A stretch of 39,111 nt of DNA from an uncultured Clostridia bacterium (GTDB lineage: Bacteria > Bacillota > Clostridia > Christensenellales > Borkfalkiaceae), in NCBI GenBank assembly GCA_947626575.1, contig CANQSR010000017.1:1-39111 (forward strand), in the 5' to 3' direction. Positions 32,179 to 39,111 of this stretch are shown here, piece after piece. The first letter of the stretch is position 1; each line of letters begins with the position of its first letter. The position numbers were made by a program, and so were the translations under genes. Below the pieces are notes generated by a model that was not told where the DNA came from, searched no databases, and saw only the letters and a program-made list of their open reading frames with translations.

Positions 32179-33461
32179 GCATGCAATTGCCCGAAAAATT
32201 CATAGAGCGCATGAAAAAAAGGCTGGGAGCGGACTTCCCCGCCTTTTTGGCATCTTATGAGAGACCGCCTTACCGCGCCCTGCGCGTCAACACGCTGAAA
32301 ATCAGCGCGGAAGAATTTGTGCGCCGCGCGCCCTTTCCCCTCGGCGAACAGATCGGAAAGGAGGGCTTCTACATCCGGGAGGAGAAGCCCGGCGCAGACC
32401 CTTACCACTTCGCGGGACTCTACTATTTGCAGGAGCCTTCGGCGATGTCGGTGGGGGGCATGTCTGCGGTCTGCCCCAAAAAACGCGTCCTCGACCTCTG
32501 TGCCGCCCCCGGCGGGAAGACGACGCACGTCGCCGCGCAGATGGCGGGCGAAGGCATCCTCATCGCCAACGAAGTCAATTATGCGCGGGCCAAGATCCTC
32601 TTGCAAAACGTCGAGCGCATGGGCATTTGCAACGGCGCCGTGACAAGCGCCTCCCCGCGTACGCTCGCCGCGCTCTTTCCCGCTTACTTCGACCTCGTGC
32701 TGGCCGACGCGCCCTGTTCGGGCGAGGGCATGTTCAAGAAGGAGGAGAACGCCATCCCCGAATGGAGCATGGAAAACGTCGCCCGCTGTGCCGCGCGGCA
32801 GAGCGAAATTTTGGACTGCGCCGCGGACATGGTATGCCCCGACGGGCTGCTTCTCTACTCCACCTGCACCTTTGCCGAGGAGGAGGACGAGTGGCAGGTG
32901 GAGGACTTTTTGCGGCGGCATCCCGCGTTTGAATGCGTGAACATGCAGAAGCTCTACCCGCACGCGTTTCGCGGCGAGGGGCATTTCTGCGCGCTGCTGA
33001 AGAGGCGGGACGGGGAGTTTTTGCGGGCGAAGCCGTATCCCGTGCAGAAAAGCGCGCAGGCCGAGAAGGCGTATCGCGCATTCTGTGAGGACTTCTTCAT
33101 CGCGCCGCCGACGGGGACGTTGCACACGCTCGCGGACGGGCGGATGTATCTGCTTCCCGCAGGCATGCCCGACCTCAAAGGGGTGTCTCTCTTGCGGCTT
33201 GGCGTGGAACTCGGCGAGTGGGACGGCAAACTCTTCAAGCCCGCCCATGCCCTGGCCATGGCATTGGGGATGCGCGCGCGGCGGAAGGTCACGCTTTCGC
33301 GGGAAGAGGCCGTGCGCTATCTGCACGGCGAGACGTTGGCGGCGGATATCCCGAACGGCTGGTGCGCCGTCTGCGTGGAGGAATTTCCCTTAGGGCTTGG
33401 GAAGGCCGTGAACGGCACGGTGAAGAACCATTTGCCCAAGGGCCTCAGGATGATAAAATAG
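32175..33461 (+). CDS. rsmF: rRNA cytosine-C5 methyltransferase, RsmF/NOL1-NOP2 type
   Basis: 428 residues. SAM-dependent enzyme that makes 5-methylcytosine in RNA, most likely 16S rRNA. The SAM motif is L-D-L-C-A-A-P-G-G-K-T near residue 110; motif IV is D-A-P-C-S-G-E-G-M-F (Cys181, release) and motif VI is Y-S-T-C-T-F (Cys231, catalytic). An N-terminal R-V-N-T-L-K segment and a C-terminal RNA-binding region after about residue 300 match RsmF architecture. The ATG at 32175 overlaps the exonuclease stop codon (ATGA); the ATG two codons later (32181) has better spacing from GAAGAGG and may be the true start. Confidence 0.92.
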   Translation: MSMQLPEKFIERMKKRLGADFPAFLASYERPPYRALRVNTLKISAEEFVRRAPFPLGEQIGKEGFYIREEKPGADPYHFAGLYYLQEPSAMSVGGMSAVCPKKRVLDLCAAPGGKTTHVAAQMAGEGILIANEVNYARAKILLQNVERMGICNGAVTSASPRTLAALFPAYFDLVLADAPCSGEGMFKKEENAIPEWSMENVARCAARQSEILDCAADMVCPDGLLLYSTCTFAEEEDEWQVEDFLRRHPAFECVNMQKLYPHAFRGEGHFCALLKRRDGEFLRAKPYPVQKSAQAEKAYRAFCEDFFIAPPTGTLHTLADGRMYLLPAGMPDLKGVSLLRLGVELGEWDGKLFKPAHALAMALGMRARRKVTLSREEAVRYLHGETLAADIPNGWCAVCVEEFPLGLGKAVNGTVKNHLPKGLRMIK

Positions 33462-33494
33462 CCCCGGACAACAGTTTGAAGCCCCATGCGGTAA

Positions 33495-33524
33495 AAAGCC
33501 TTCCCCTTGCGAGAGGAAGGCTTT
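33495..33524 (+). terminator. Probable terminator of the serS-rsmF operon
   Basis: Stem AAAGCCTTCC (33495-33504) with GGAAGGCTTT (33515-33524), 10-nt loop, followed by CTCGC rather than a long T-run. It is 33 nt beyond the rsmF stop codon. The T-run is weak, so termination may be partial. Confidence 0.55.
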
Positions 33525-33760
33525 CTCGCTGTCCCTTTTAGAGAAAGTACCCTGAGCTTGCGAAGGGGGAAAGGGTTTCAAAACCCCTCTGTCTCGCTAT
33601 CGCTCGACATCTCCCCTACAAGGGGCGACGAGAAGCCTCATACCGACCCCGAACGCAGTGAGCGGGGAGTGTATCTTGATCGAAGGGGCATCATGGAACC
33701 AACTCATTAAAGATTCACTCACTCCGCTTCGCTTCGTTCGGAATGAGGTCGAAAAGGTTC
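33525..33760. repeat. Mosaic intergenic repeat block (copy 2)
   Basis: The gap between rsmF and pnuC (33462-33803) holds no gene. It contains words shared with the block at 2280-2770 (GCTGTCCCTTTTAG, AAAGGGTTTCAAA, the CATCTCCCCT...AGGGGCGACGAG hairpin near 33609-33632) and, at 33636-33675, 40 nt identical to 38517-38556. A further match, ACTCCGCTTCGCTTCGTTCG at 33721-33740, also has a counterpart near 38597-38616. Confidence 0.72.
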
Positions 33761-33803
33761 TCCCCATAGAGGGCAGGGGTCGCCGTTGCCTCGCGCCAAG
33801 GGG

Positions 33804-34487
33804 TTATTCTTGGCTCTGTCTGCGGCGCATTTTCAGCCAATTATAGAAGCCGTAAAGGTCGTTGGCGAGAAAGACGGAAAAACACACGACGAGCGCGACG
33901 TATTCCATGCTCTCCGCGATCGCGAGCGACCAAAGAATGATGAGAACAATATCGTTCAGCGCGTATGCCACCGCATAGAAGGGACTGCGGCGCAAGGTGA
34001 GGGCAACCGCCAAAAAGCTCGTCGCGACGGATACCGTACTCCAAAGAGGTTGCGCCGTGCCGAGCGCGGTCAGAATGAAGTAAAATGCGGCGGTGACGGC
34101 GGCCGTCAATACCAAAATGATGGGATATTCCCACAGTTTGAGCTTTCCGATCTTGACTTCCGTGCGCTTGCCGTTATGGGGATGGCGGAGCCAGCTCACG
34201 ATGGCGGCGACCGCCATGGGGGCGGACATGCCCACATAGGTGATGAGTTCGCCGTAATACTGCATCCGGAAAGAGACGTACCCATAAAATACCGCAAATA
34301 CGACGGCCATGAACTGCCCGATGACGTTGCCCTTCGAGGTGAAGATCAGCATCGTTGCGCCGAGCAGGGACCCCGCAAGGTTCAGATAATCGTGATTTTT
34401 ACACAGCACGAATGACAGAACGACTGCAAGAACAGAGCCGCCCCAGAGAATATATTCGAACGGTGAAAAATATCTGAGGTATTTCAT
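33804..34487 (-). CDS. pnuC: PnuC-type nicotinamide riboside/mononucleotide transporter
   Basis: 227 residues with about seven hydrophobic helices. PnuC proteins import nicotinamide riboside or related vitamin B3 forms by facilitated diffusion for NAD synthesis. Family features are the G-Q-F-M-A-V-V-F-A-V-F-Y-G-Y segment with Y-Y-G-E near residues 55-80, and the C-terminal N-D-L-Y-G-F-Y-N-W. The N-terminus (K-Y-F-S/R-Y-F-S-P-F-E-x-I-L-W) fits the start at 34487. There is no Shine-Dalgarno sequence; a terminator hairpin ends only 8 nt before the ATG. No promoter is visible, so expression may depend on read-through from the upstream lipoprotein gene. Confidence 0.9.
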   Translation of the reverse strand: MKYLRYFSPFEYILWGGSVLAVVLSFVLCKNHDYLNLAGSLLGATMLIFTSKGNVIGQFMAVVFAVFYGYVSFRMQYYGELITYVGMSAPMAVAAIVSWLRHPHNGKRTEVKIGKLKLWEYPIILVLTAAVTAAFYFILTALGTAQPLWSTVSVATSFLAVALTLRRSPFYAVAYALNDIVLIILWSLAIAESMEYVALVVCFSVFLANDLYGFYNWLKMRRRQSQE

Positions 34488-34495
34488 AGATACAA

Positions 34496-34521
34496 AAAAC
34501 GGCGGCCGAAGCCGCCGTTTT
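34496..34521. terminator. Strong UUCG-loop hairpin between the 1259-aa lipoprotein and pnuC
   Basis: A perfect 11-bp stem (34496-34506 with 34511-34521) encloses TTCG in the minus-strand orientation, followed on that strand by two further T bases giving T6. It starts 3 nt after the lipoprotein stop codon and ends 8 nt before the pnuC start, leaving no room for a separate leader. Confidence 0.85.
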
Positions 34522-34523
34522 CA

Positions 34524-37500
34524 TTATTCGTTGTAAGGGTCGTTCTCGTCGGGCGGCGTCTCCTTCTTTTCGGAAGGCTTCGCGGGCGCAGGAGCGGGAG
34601 CGGGTTCTTCGGGCTGCGGCTGTTTGGCAGGCGCTTTGGCGGGCTTGGGCGCCGTTGCCTTCTTGGCTCCGCTCGCATGATGATACTTCTTCCACAGGCG
34701 GCGGAACACGAGCGCGCAGATCGCGAAGATGAGCGCGACTGCAAGCAGGATAGAGGAGAGAAGCAGCCAGATGCTGGTATTCCCGCCGGGCGTCGTGTCC
34801 GTACTCGTATCGCTGTCATTGCTGTCATCGCCGCTGTCGCCGAGTTCATCGGGCGTCACCGTGACTTCGTTCTCCCCATAGCTCATATAGAGGGAGACGG
34901 AGGGCATACCCGTGCCGTTGGGCAGAGTGCCGTCGGGATCTTCGTAATACAGCCACATCAGCTGTTCGGAGTGCGAGGACTGCACATACGACCCCCAAGG
35001 GTCGCCGAGCTGTTCCTCGTCCGCCGTCTCGTCGTAACGGAGATAGTCGGGCGAATCATAGAAGGTGAACGTATAGTAGAGGGCGAGCGGTGCGCCGGTA
35101 TCCTTATAGGTCGCGGGAAGATTGTCGTCGTCCGCGACGCCGAGGTGATCTTTGAGCGCCGCCACGGCCGCATCGCGCGAGGTCGCATAATCATTGGCGG
35201 TCGCCGTCTTGCAACGGTCGAAGAACACGTATGCGTTGCCGGGGATGCCCGTCTTGCCGTCGCGGGTGCCTGCCCACAGTTCGAGGCGGTAATTCTTTTG
35301 GGTGTTGCCCGCGTTCACATAGAAGGAGACGGTCACCCACTTGCCCGCATTGTCATCGGTACCCTTTACGGTGATCTTCGCTTCATGCGTCCCTGCCGCG
35401 GGAGCGGTGTAACGCACGCCCGCATCGTCGGGAAGATCCTCGACGGGTTGGGTATAGGTATCGCTCTCCTTGTCGTAGTAGGCATAGAACTTGCCCTCGT
35501 GGCCGTAGAAGGCGATGGTGCCGTCCGTCGTGACGAGGTTGCCCTTTTCATCGGGATCGCCGAAGGCGGCGAGGTTGGCATAGTACGTATCCGCCGTATC
35601 GCCTACCTTTTTATAGAGACCGTTGCTCTCGCGCGTGAAGAGGATATCCTTTTCTTCGTCGAATTCGTCGGCAGAGGGGTCTCCCTTGACGATGTTGCCC
35701 TCGTCGTCGTACCAATAGGTCACCTTGGGAAGGGTGGGGGCGAGACTGCTATCCTTCTTCTCGGCCGAGACATCGGTGAGATAGATGGTCGCGGTGGCGT
35801 CCTTCGAGAGCTTGACGCGCACCGAGATGCGGCTCGAAGCGTTGGCCGCGACGTTGGCATTCGCCGCAAAGAAGCCATAGGCTTTCTGTTCGGTGGCCGT
35901 GGTGTTGAGGATGACGAGCGGCTGGTAGGCGGGGTCGATCGTGCCGGCCGTTGCCTCGAACGCGTTGCCGAAGGTATTCTTCCACCACTCATCTGCATCC
36001 GTATAGCCGCCGGCGTTGAGTGCGGCCATCCACGGGGTCGCGAGTTTGTCAGGTTCGAAATATTTCTCCGCGTATTCTTGTGAGAGAAGGCCCGTGTAGA
36101 GACCGGCTTGGGCGAGCTGTTCGCGGCCGGGGTTCTTATTGGTGACGTTGCCTTCCTCATCCTTCACGCTCTCGACGAGGATGTTGCTTCCCGCCTGTAC
36201 GCCCGTGTAGCCCGCGGGGATGGCGAGGCCCTCTTCGAGCGAGGGGCCGTTGGCCGAGGCGTCGGCGAACTTGGAGCTATCCTTTTCGCTTGCGGTGAGG
36301 GAAACTTTTTGTGCATACGTCCCCGTCGCGGCGTATCCGTATTGCGCCTTGGTGAGGTCGTAGATCTCGAAATTCGCGAAGGCCGCATAGCCGTCGGTGT
36401 AGTCCGTCTTGGAGGTATCCGCGATGGAGGTGGGGCCGTAAGTGAGCTTTAAGGTGAAGGTCTTGTCCTCTTCGGTGTCGTTCTCCACGAAGAAGAAGCA
36501 GCGCACCCAGCCCTTGTAGATATCTTTCATTGCGGGATCGTCGGAATCGGCGTCGATATCGACGGTCGCCACGGTGTTGGAATCGAAGGCGGCGATGGCG
36601 TTGGGGTTGGTCCCGTCCATGAGGATGGCGCTCGCGCCCGTCTTGCCGGAGGGCAGTTCGCTCGTCTTGACGAAGAACGAGATGAGCTTGCGCGTCTTGG
36701 GCTTTAAGATGAATTGCGAATTATCAGGATTTATTGAGGGATAATTGGGAATCCCTATGGTCGCCGTGTAGGCCGCGCCGTTGGTGGAGAGCAGCATCAC
36801 GATGTCGCTCTTATTCTCGAAGGGGAACTTGTTCTCGAAGTCGTTCTTATAGATGGTTTTGAGATAGCCGTTGGTTGTCGTCTTGATTTCTTCGAGGGTC
36901 ATCAGCTCTGCGATGTTGAGACGGGACTTTTCGCCGTCGTTCTTGGAAGTATCCGAGAGGGAGCCGTCGATGGTCTCGGAGGTGTACGTTTGGCTACCCG
37001 AAACTTCCTGCGTCAGACCGAAGTTCTTCTCTACACCAGCGGCGGTGAAGTCGAGTGAAGGGGACTGCCCCGTCTTGACGAGATCGAGGTCGAGGGCATA
37101 TACCCTGCTACTTGTCTGTGCGCCCGTTTGCTCGTCCGTTGCGGAGAACTTCTTCTTGTCGCCCTTGCTGTTGAGGCCGCAGGAGTGGTTATCGCCAAGG
37201 CCCTCGATGGTGCTGGCGGCGTCGTTATATTCTTGGTCCGAGATGATATCGCAGGTGACGTCGTCGAAGAAGGCATATCCGTCTACCGCCTCATAGCGGT
37301 TATCCGAAGAACCCTGTCCGAGGCCGAGGACGATGCGGAACGTGGTGGTGGCGAAGGAGTTGGCGCGGATATACACGGTATATTGCTGCCATTCGTCATG
37401 GGTGTTGATGTTCTTGATCTGCATCTGGTCGAGCGCGGTGCCGCCGACGGTGTTGGTCACGCCGATGTAGGCGCCCGCCCGCTTTTCGACGGGGATATCC

Positions 37501-38303
37501 TCCGCGCCGTCCGTCCCCGCCGCATAGTGGTAGAGTTCGGAGGTGCGCACCCAAACGGAGACCTTGGCCGCCGTTCCCGCGTTGACCGTAATGGTGGTAC
37601 CCGAAGTATAGTACTGCGCCGTGCCGCGCACGCCGTCGGACGTGCGGCGGTTGTGGATCATGAGGATGGAAGTATCGTCCTCGCCGCGGTTTTCCTTGGT
37701 ATAGAGCAGGGGCTTGTCCGCCGTATTGGCGACTTCGTGGAGATATTCGAGGTCCTCGAAGTCGTTGGAATAGCGGTAGTCGCCGTAAAGATCGAATTCG
37801 GAGGCGGAGTCGATATCGTAATAGTCGTAAAATTCGAGACGGTCGTAGACGTTCGCGCTGTCCCAATTTGCCCGCGCGCTTGCGGCGATGGCGTCGGTGA
37901 GCGTATGCTCCTTCTCGTTCCCGTTTTCGTCGAGTTCGGGTTGGGCGGGGATGAGCTTATGCTCCGAGTTGGCCGTCATATACGCCCAATCGGCGGTATC
38001 GATGACGCCGGAACTCGTATCCGAAGAGGGGGAACCCGAAGAGAACGACCAATCGTTGGGCGAAGCGATGAAGGCGCGGCGTTCGTTGCGGTCCTTTTCG
38101 TCCATTTCGGAGTAAAACTCGAAGTTACCGTTCTTCAAGAGCTGGGTATCGGTCGCGGAGACGGGATTATCGTCCTCGTCGTCGTTCTGTTCCGTGGGAT
38201 TGCAGGCAGAGACGATGCCGAGGGACAGCGAGGCGGAAAGCAGAATGCTGAGCGCCGTGATGAAGCGCTTTTTTCCCTTTCCCGTAACAATGAATTTTGC
38301 CAT
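34524..38303 (-). CDS. Large surface lipoprotein with jelly-roll-like modules and C-terminal membrane helix
   Basis: 1259 residues from the ATG at 38303 (AAGG 7 nt upstream; a GTG two codons earlier overlaps that site). The signal peptide ends in the lipobox V-S-A-C (Cys34), followed by an acidic linker. The first module begins with L-L-K-N-G-N-F-E-F, the usual opening of CBM4/9-like carbohydrate-binding domains. Three segments end in related beta-strand motifs: G-Y-A-F-F-D-D-V (342-349), G-Y-A-A-F-A-N-F (638-645) and N-A-Y-V-F-F-D-R (1023-1030). After an Asp/Ser/Thr-rich linker, residues about 1178-1200 form a membrane helix, followed by a 59-residue Lys/Pro/Ala-rich tail that would face the cytosol. 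Having both a lipid anchor and a helix is unusual. Likely a surface glycan-binding or envelope protein; family not recognised. Confidence 0.88.
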   Translation of the reverse strand: MAKFIVTGKGKKRFITALSILLSASLSLGIVSACNPTEQNDDEDDNPVSATDTQLLKNGNFEFYSEMDEKDRNERRAFIASPNDWSFSSGSPSSDTSSGVIDTADWAYMTANSEHKLIPAQPELDENGNEKEHTLTDAIAASARANWDSANVYDRLEFYDYYDIDSASEFDLYGDYRYSNDFEDLEYLHEVANTADKPLLYTKENRGEDDTSILMIHNRRTSDGVRGTAQYYTSGTTITVNAGTAAKVSVWVRTSELYHYAAGTDGAEDIPVEKRAGAYIGVTNTVGGTALDQMQIKNINTHDEWQQYTVYIRANSFATTTFRIVLGLGQGSSDNRYEAVDGYAFFDDVTCDIISDQEYNDAASTIEGLGDNHSCGLNSKGDKKKFSATDEQTGAQTSSRVYALDLDLVKTGQSPSLDFTAAGVEKNFGLTQEVSGSQTYTSETIDGSLSDTSKNDGEKSRLNIAELMTLEEIKTTTNGYLKTIYKNDFENKFPFENKSDIVMLLSTNGAAYTATIGIPNYPSINPDNSQFILKPKTRKLISFFVKTSELPSGKTGASAILMDGTNPNAIAAFDSNTVATVDIDADSDDPAMKDIYKGWVRCFFFVENDTEEDKTFTLKLTYGPTSIADTSKTDYTDGYAAFANFEIYDLTKAQYGYAATGTYAQKVSLTASEKDSSKFADASANGPSLEEGLAIPAGYTGVQAGSNILVESVKDEEGNVTNKNPGREQLAQAGLYTGLLSQEYAEKYFEPDKLATPWMAALNAGGYTDADEWWKNTFGNAFEATAGTIDPAYQPLVILNTTATEQKAYGFFAANANVAANASSRISVRVKLSKDATATIYLTDVSAEKKDSSLAPTLPKVTYWYDDEGNIVKGDPSADEFDEEKDILFTRESNGLYKKVGDTADTYYANLAAFGDPDEKGNLVTTDGTIAFYGHEGKFYAYYDKESDTYTQPVEDLPDDAGVRYTAPAAGTHEAKITVKGTDDNAGKWVTVSFYVNAGNTQKNYRLELWAGTRDGKTGIPGNAYVFFDRCKTATANDYATSRDAAVAALKDHLGVADDDNLPATYKDTGAPLALYYTFTFYDSPDYLRYDETADEEQLGDPWGSYVQSSHSEQLMWLYYEDPDGTLPNGTGMPSVSLYMSYGENEVTVTPDELGDSGDDSNDSDTSTDTTPGGNTSIWLLLSSILLAVALIFAICALVFRRLWKKYHHASGAKKATAPKPAKAPAKQPQPEEPAPAPAPAKPSEKKETPPDENDPYNE

Positions 38304-38375
38304 AGACACACCTTATTTGGCGCCGCATCGGAAGCGAAGCGGGAGGCCGATATTTTTTCTTAGCAATACTGTACC

Positions 38376-38404
38376 ATTTTATAACAATTTCGGAAGAGTT
38401 GCAA
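38376..38404 (-). promoter_or_regulatory. Promoter of the 1259-aa lipoprotein gene
   Basis: Minus-strand TTGCAA (38404-38399), 17-nt spacer and TAAAAT (38381-38376), within an A/T-rich stretch that ends the coding region. It lies about 70 nt upstream of the start codon. Confidence 0.6.
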
Positions 38405-38489
38405 GCGGTTTCGCGGCTTATCCTTAAAAAAGGCAAATTTTTTTTCTATTGACACATACTTTTTACGAAAATTTCCCGTAGGAAGCGGG

Positions 38490-38810
38490 CAGAGCGTGCA
38501 ACCGCAAGGGGTTTTACCTCATACCGACCCCGAACGCAGTGAGCGGGGAGTGTATCCTGAACAGAGATGTATCCTGAAAGCAATTCGAATTCACTCGCTC
38601 CGCTTCGCTTCGTTCGGAATGAGGATGAAGGGTTTCACTCGCAGGCTCGTGACATCGCCAAGACCTGCCCTCTTTCTAAGGGGGCGGGTGGCGCGGCTTT
38701 GCCGCGTCAGGTGGGGGTGAGGAGGCTTTCCCCTGAGGGGGGAAGCTGTCATTCTGAGCCGAAACAGCATGACTTTCAACGAATTGCCCATCCGCGAAGA
38801 ATCTTATTGC
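38490..38810. repeat. Mosaic intergenic repeat block (copy 3)
   Basis: Contains 38517-38556 (40 nt identical to 33636-33675), 38635-38656 (22 nt identical to 2691-2712), 38680-38720 (41 nt, one mismatch to 2521-2561), and a GTCATTCTGAG ... CGAAGAATC pair of words at 38749-38806. The pieces occur in a different order from the other blocks. No ribosome binding site or credible gene is present between 38310 and the window end. Confidence 0.75.
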
Positions 38811-38836
38811 GACCAAGCGTCGTGTAAACGAGCATC

Positions 38837-39111
38837 GGACTTCGTTCTTACTTCGTCGCTCCGCTCCTCGTGCCGCCCTTCGGCGTCACAAAGAACGTGC
38901 GGGCGGGGCGGGATCCTTCGCTTCGCTCAGGATGACGCGGGGCGGGACTTCGTTCTTACTTCGTCGCTCCGCTCCTCGTGCCGCCCTTCGGCGTCACAAA
39001 GAGCGTGCGGGCGGGGCGGGATCCTTCCCTGCGGTCAGGATGACGCGGGGCGGGACTTCGTTCTTACTTCGTCGCTCCGCTCCTCGTGCCGCCCTTCGGC
39101 GTCACAAAGAG
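38837..39111. repeat. 108-bp tandem repeat, at least 2.5 copies
   Basis: Units begin at 38837, 38945 and 39053, an exact period of 108 bp; the third is cut by the window edge after 59 nt. Each complete unit contains a TCGTCGCTCCGCTCCTCG segment, a GCCGCCCTTCGGCGTCAC hairpin and a GGATCC ... TCAGGATGAC segment. The copies are nearly identical, with differences mainly in the CTTCGCTTCGCTC versus CCCTGCGGTC variant of the second half. It is non-coding on both strands as far as can be seen. Confidence 0.9.

Noticed and set aside
34677..36083. 468-aa and 411-aa plus-strand frames opposite the 1259-aa lipoprotein gene
   Set aside because: They are complementary shadows; the minus-strand frame has a promoter, signal peptide, membrane helix and terminator.
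38449..38477. A plus-strand promoter at TTGACA (38449-38454)
   Set aside because: No acceptable -10 box lies 16-18 nt downstream and no gene follows on that strand before the window edge.
38837..39111. A CRISPR array
   Set aside because: The 108-bp units are contiguous tandem copies with no unique spacers, and no cas genes are present.

Overview
The window looks like a chromosomal segment of a moderately high-GC Gram-positive anaerobe, most likely a gut Clostridia/Bacillota lineage. The evidence is LplB/LplC-type sugar permeases with several lipoproteins (lipobox ending AxC or AGC), strong AGGAGG ribosome binding sites, sigma-A-like promoters (TTGACA-17-TATAAT), and GH31/GH36/GH26-type glycan enzymes without outer-membrane or SusC/D genes. 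The genus cannot be named from the sequence alone; a Christensenellales-like organism is a guess.

Layout. (1) 1-2.1 kb, minus strand, visibly more AT-rich: a truncated possible transposon-encoded small protein, a 58-aa unknown protein, and a complete AbiEi/AbiEii type IV toxin-antitoxin/phage-defence pair with a near-perfect promoter. This looks like mobile-element cargo. (2) 2.1-2.9 kb: a gene-free block of GC-rich palindromic intergenic repeats that recur at 33.5 kb and 38.5 kb. (3) 2.97-24.0 kb, plus strand: a large surface lipoprotein with three internal YKGW repeats, then a glycan-uptake cluster: solute-binding lipoprotein, two permeases, a DUF4127 protein, a GH31 alpha-glycosidase, an Ig-like lipoprotein, a secreted GDPD-family phosphodiesterase, a pair of GH26-like proteins (one lipoprotein, one cytosolic paralogue), NanE and a Gfo/Idh/MocA oxidoreductase, closed by a hairpin terminator. 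(4) 24.1-27.1 kb: aldose 1-epimerase plus GH36 alpha-galactosidase, probably a second transcript, closed by a bidirectional terminator. (5) 27.2-29.8 kb, minus: a P-type cation ATPase. (6) 29.9-33.5 kb, plus: serS, a DEDDh exonuclease with a possible BRCT tail, and an RsmF-type rRNA methyltransferase, all overlapping by 3-4 nt. (7) 33.8-38.3 kb, minus: a 1259-residue lipoprotein with jelly-roll-like segments and a C-terminal membrane helix, followed by pnuC. (8) 38.4-39.1 kb: gene-free repeats, ending in a 108-bp tandem repeat that runs off the edge.

How the genes may work together. The cluster at 7.7-27.1 kb reads as a Gram-positive polysaccharide-utilisation locus. Surface lipoproteins and the secreted GDPD would bind and trim a glycan, the ABC importer would bring in oligosaccharides (its ATPase is not in the window, so a shared MsmX-type ATPase is likely), and cytosolic GH31, GH36, the GH26-like paralogue, the epimerase, the oxidoreductase and NanE would finish the degradation. 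The combination of a secreted phosphodiesterase, alpha-glycosidases and ManNAc-6-P epimerase makes a phosphodiester-linked or ManNAc-containing glycan (for example a teichoic-acid-like polymer) an attractive but unproven substrate. No dedicated regulator gene was seen.
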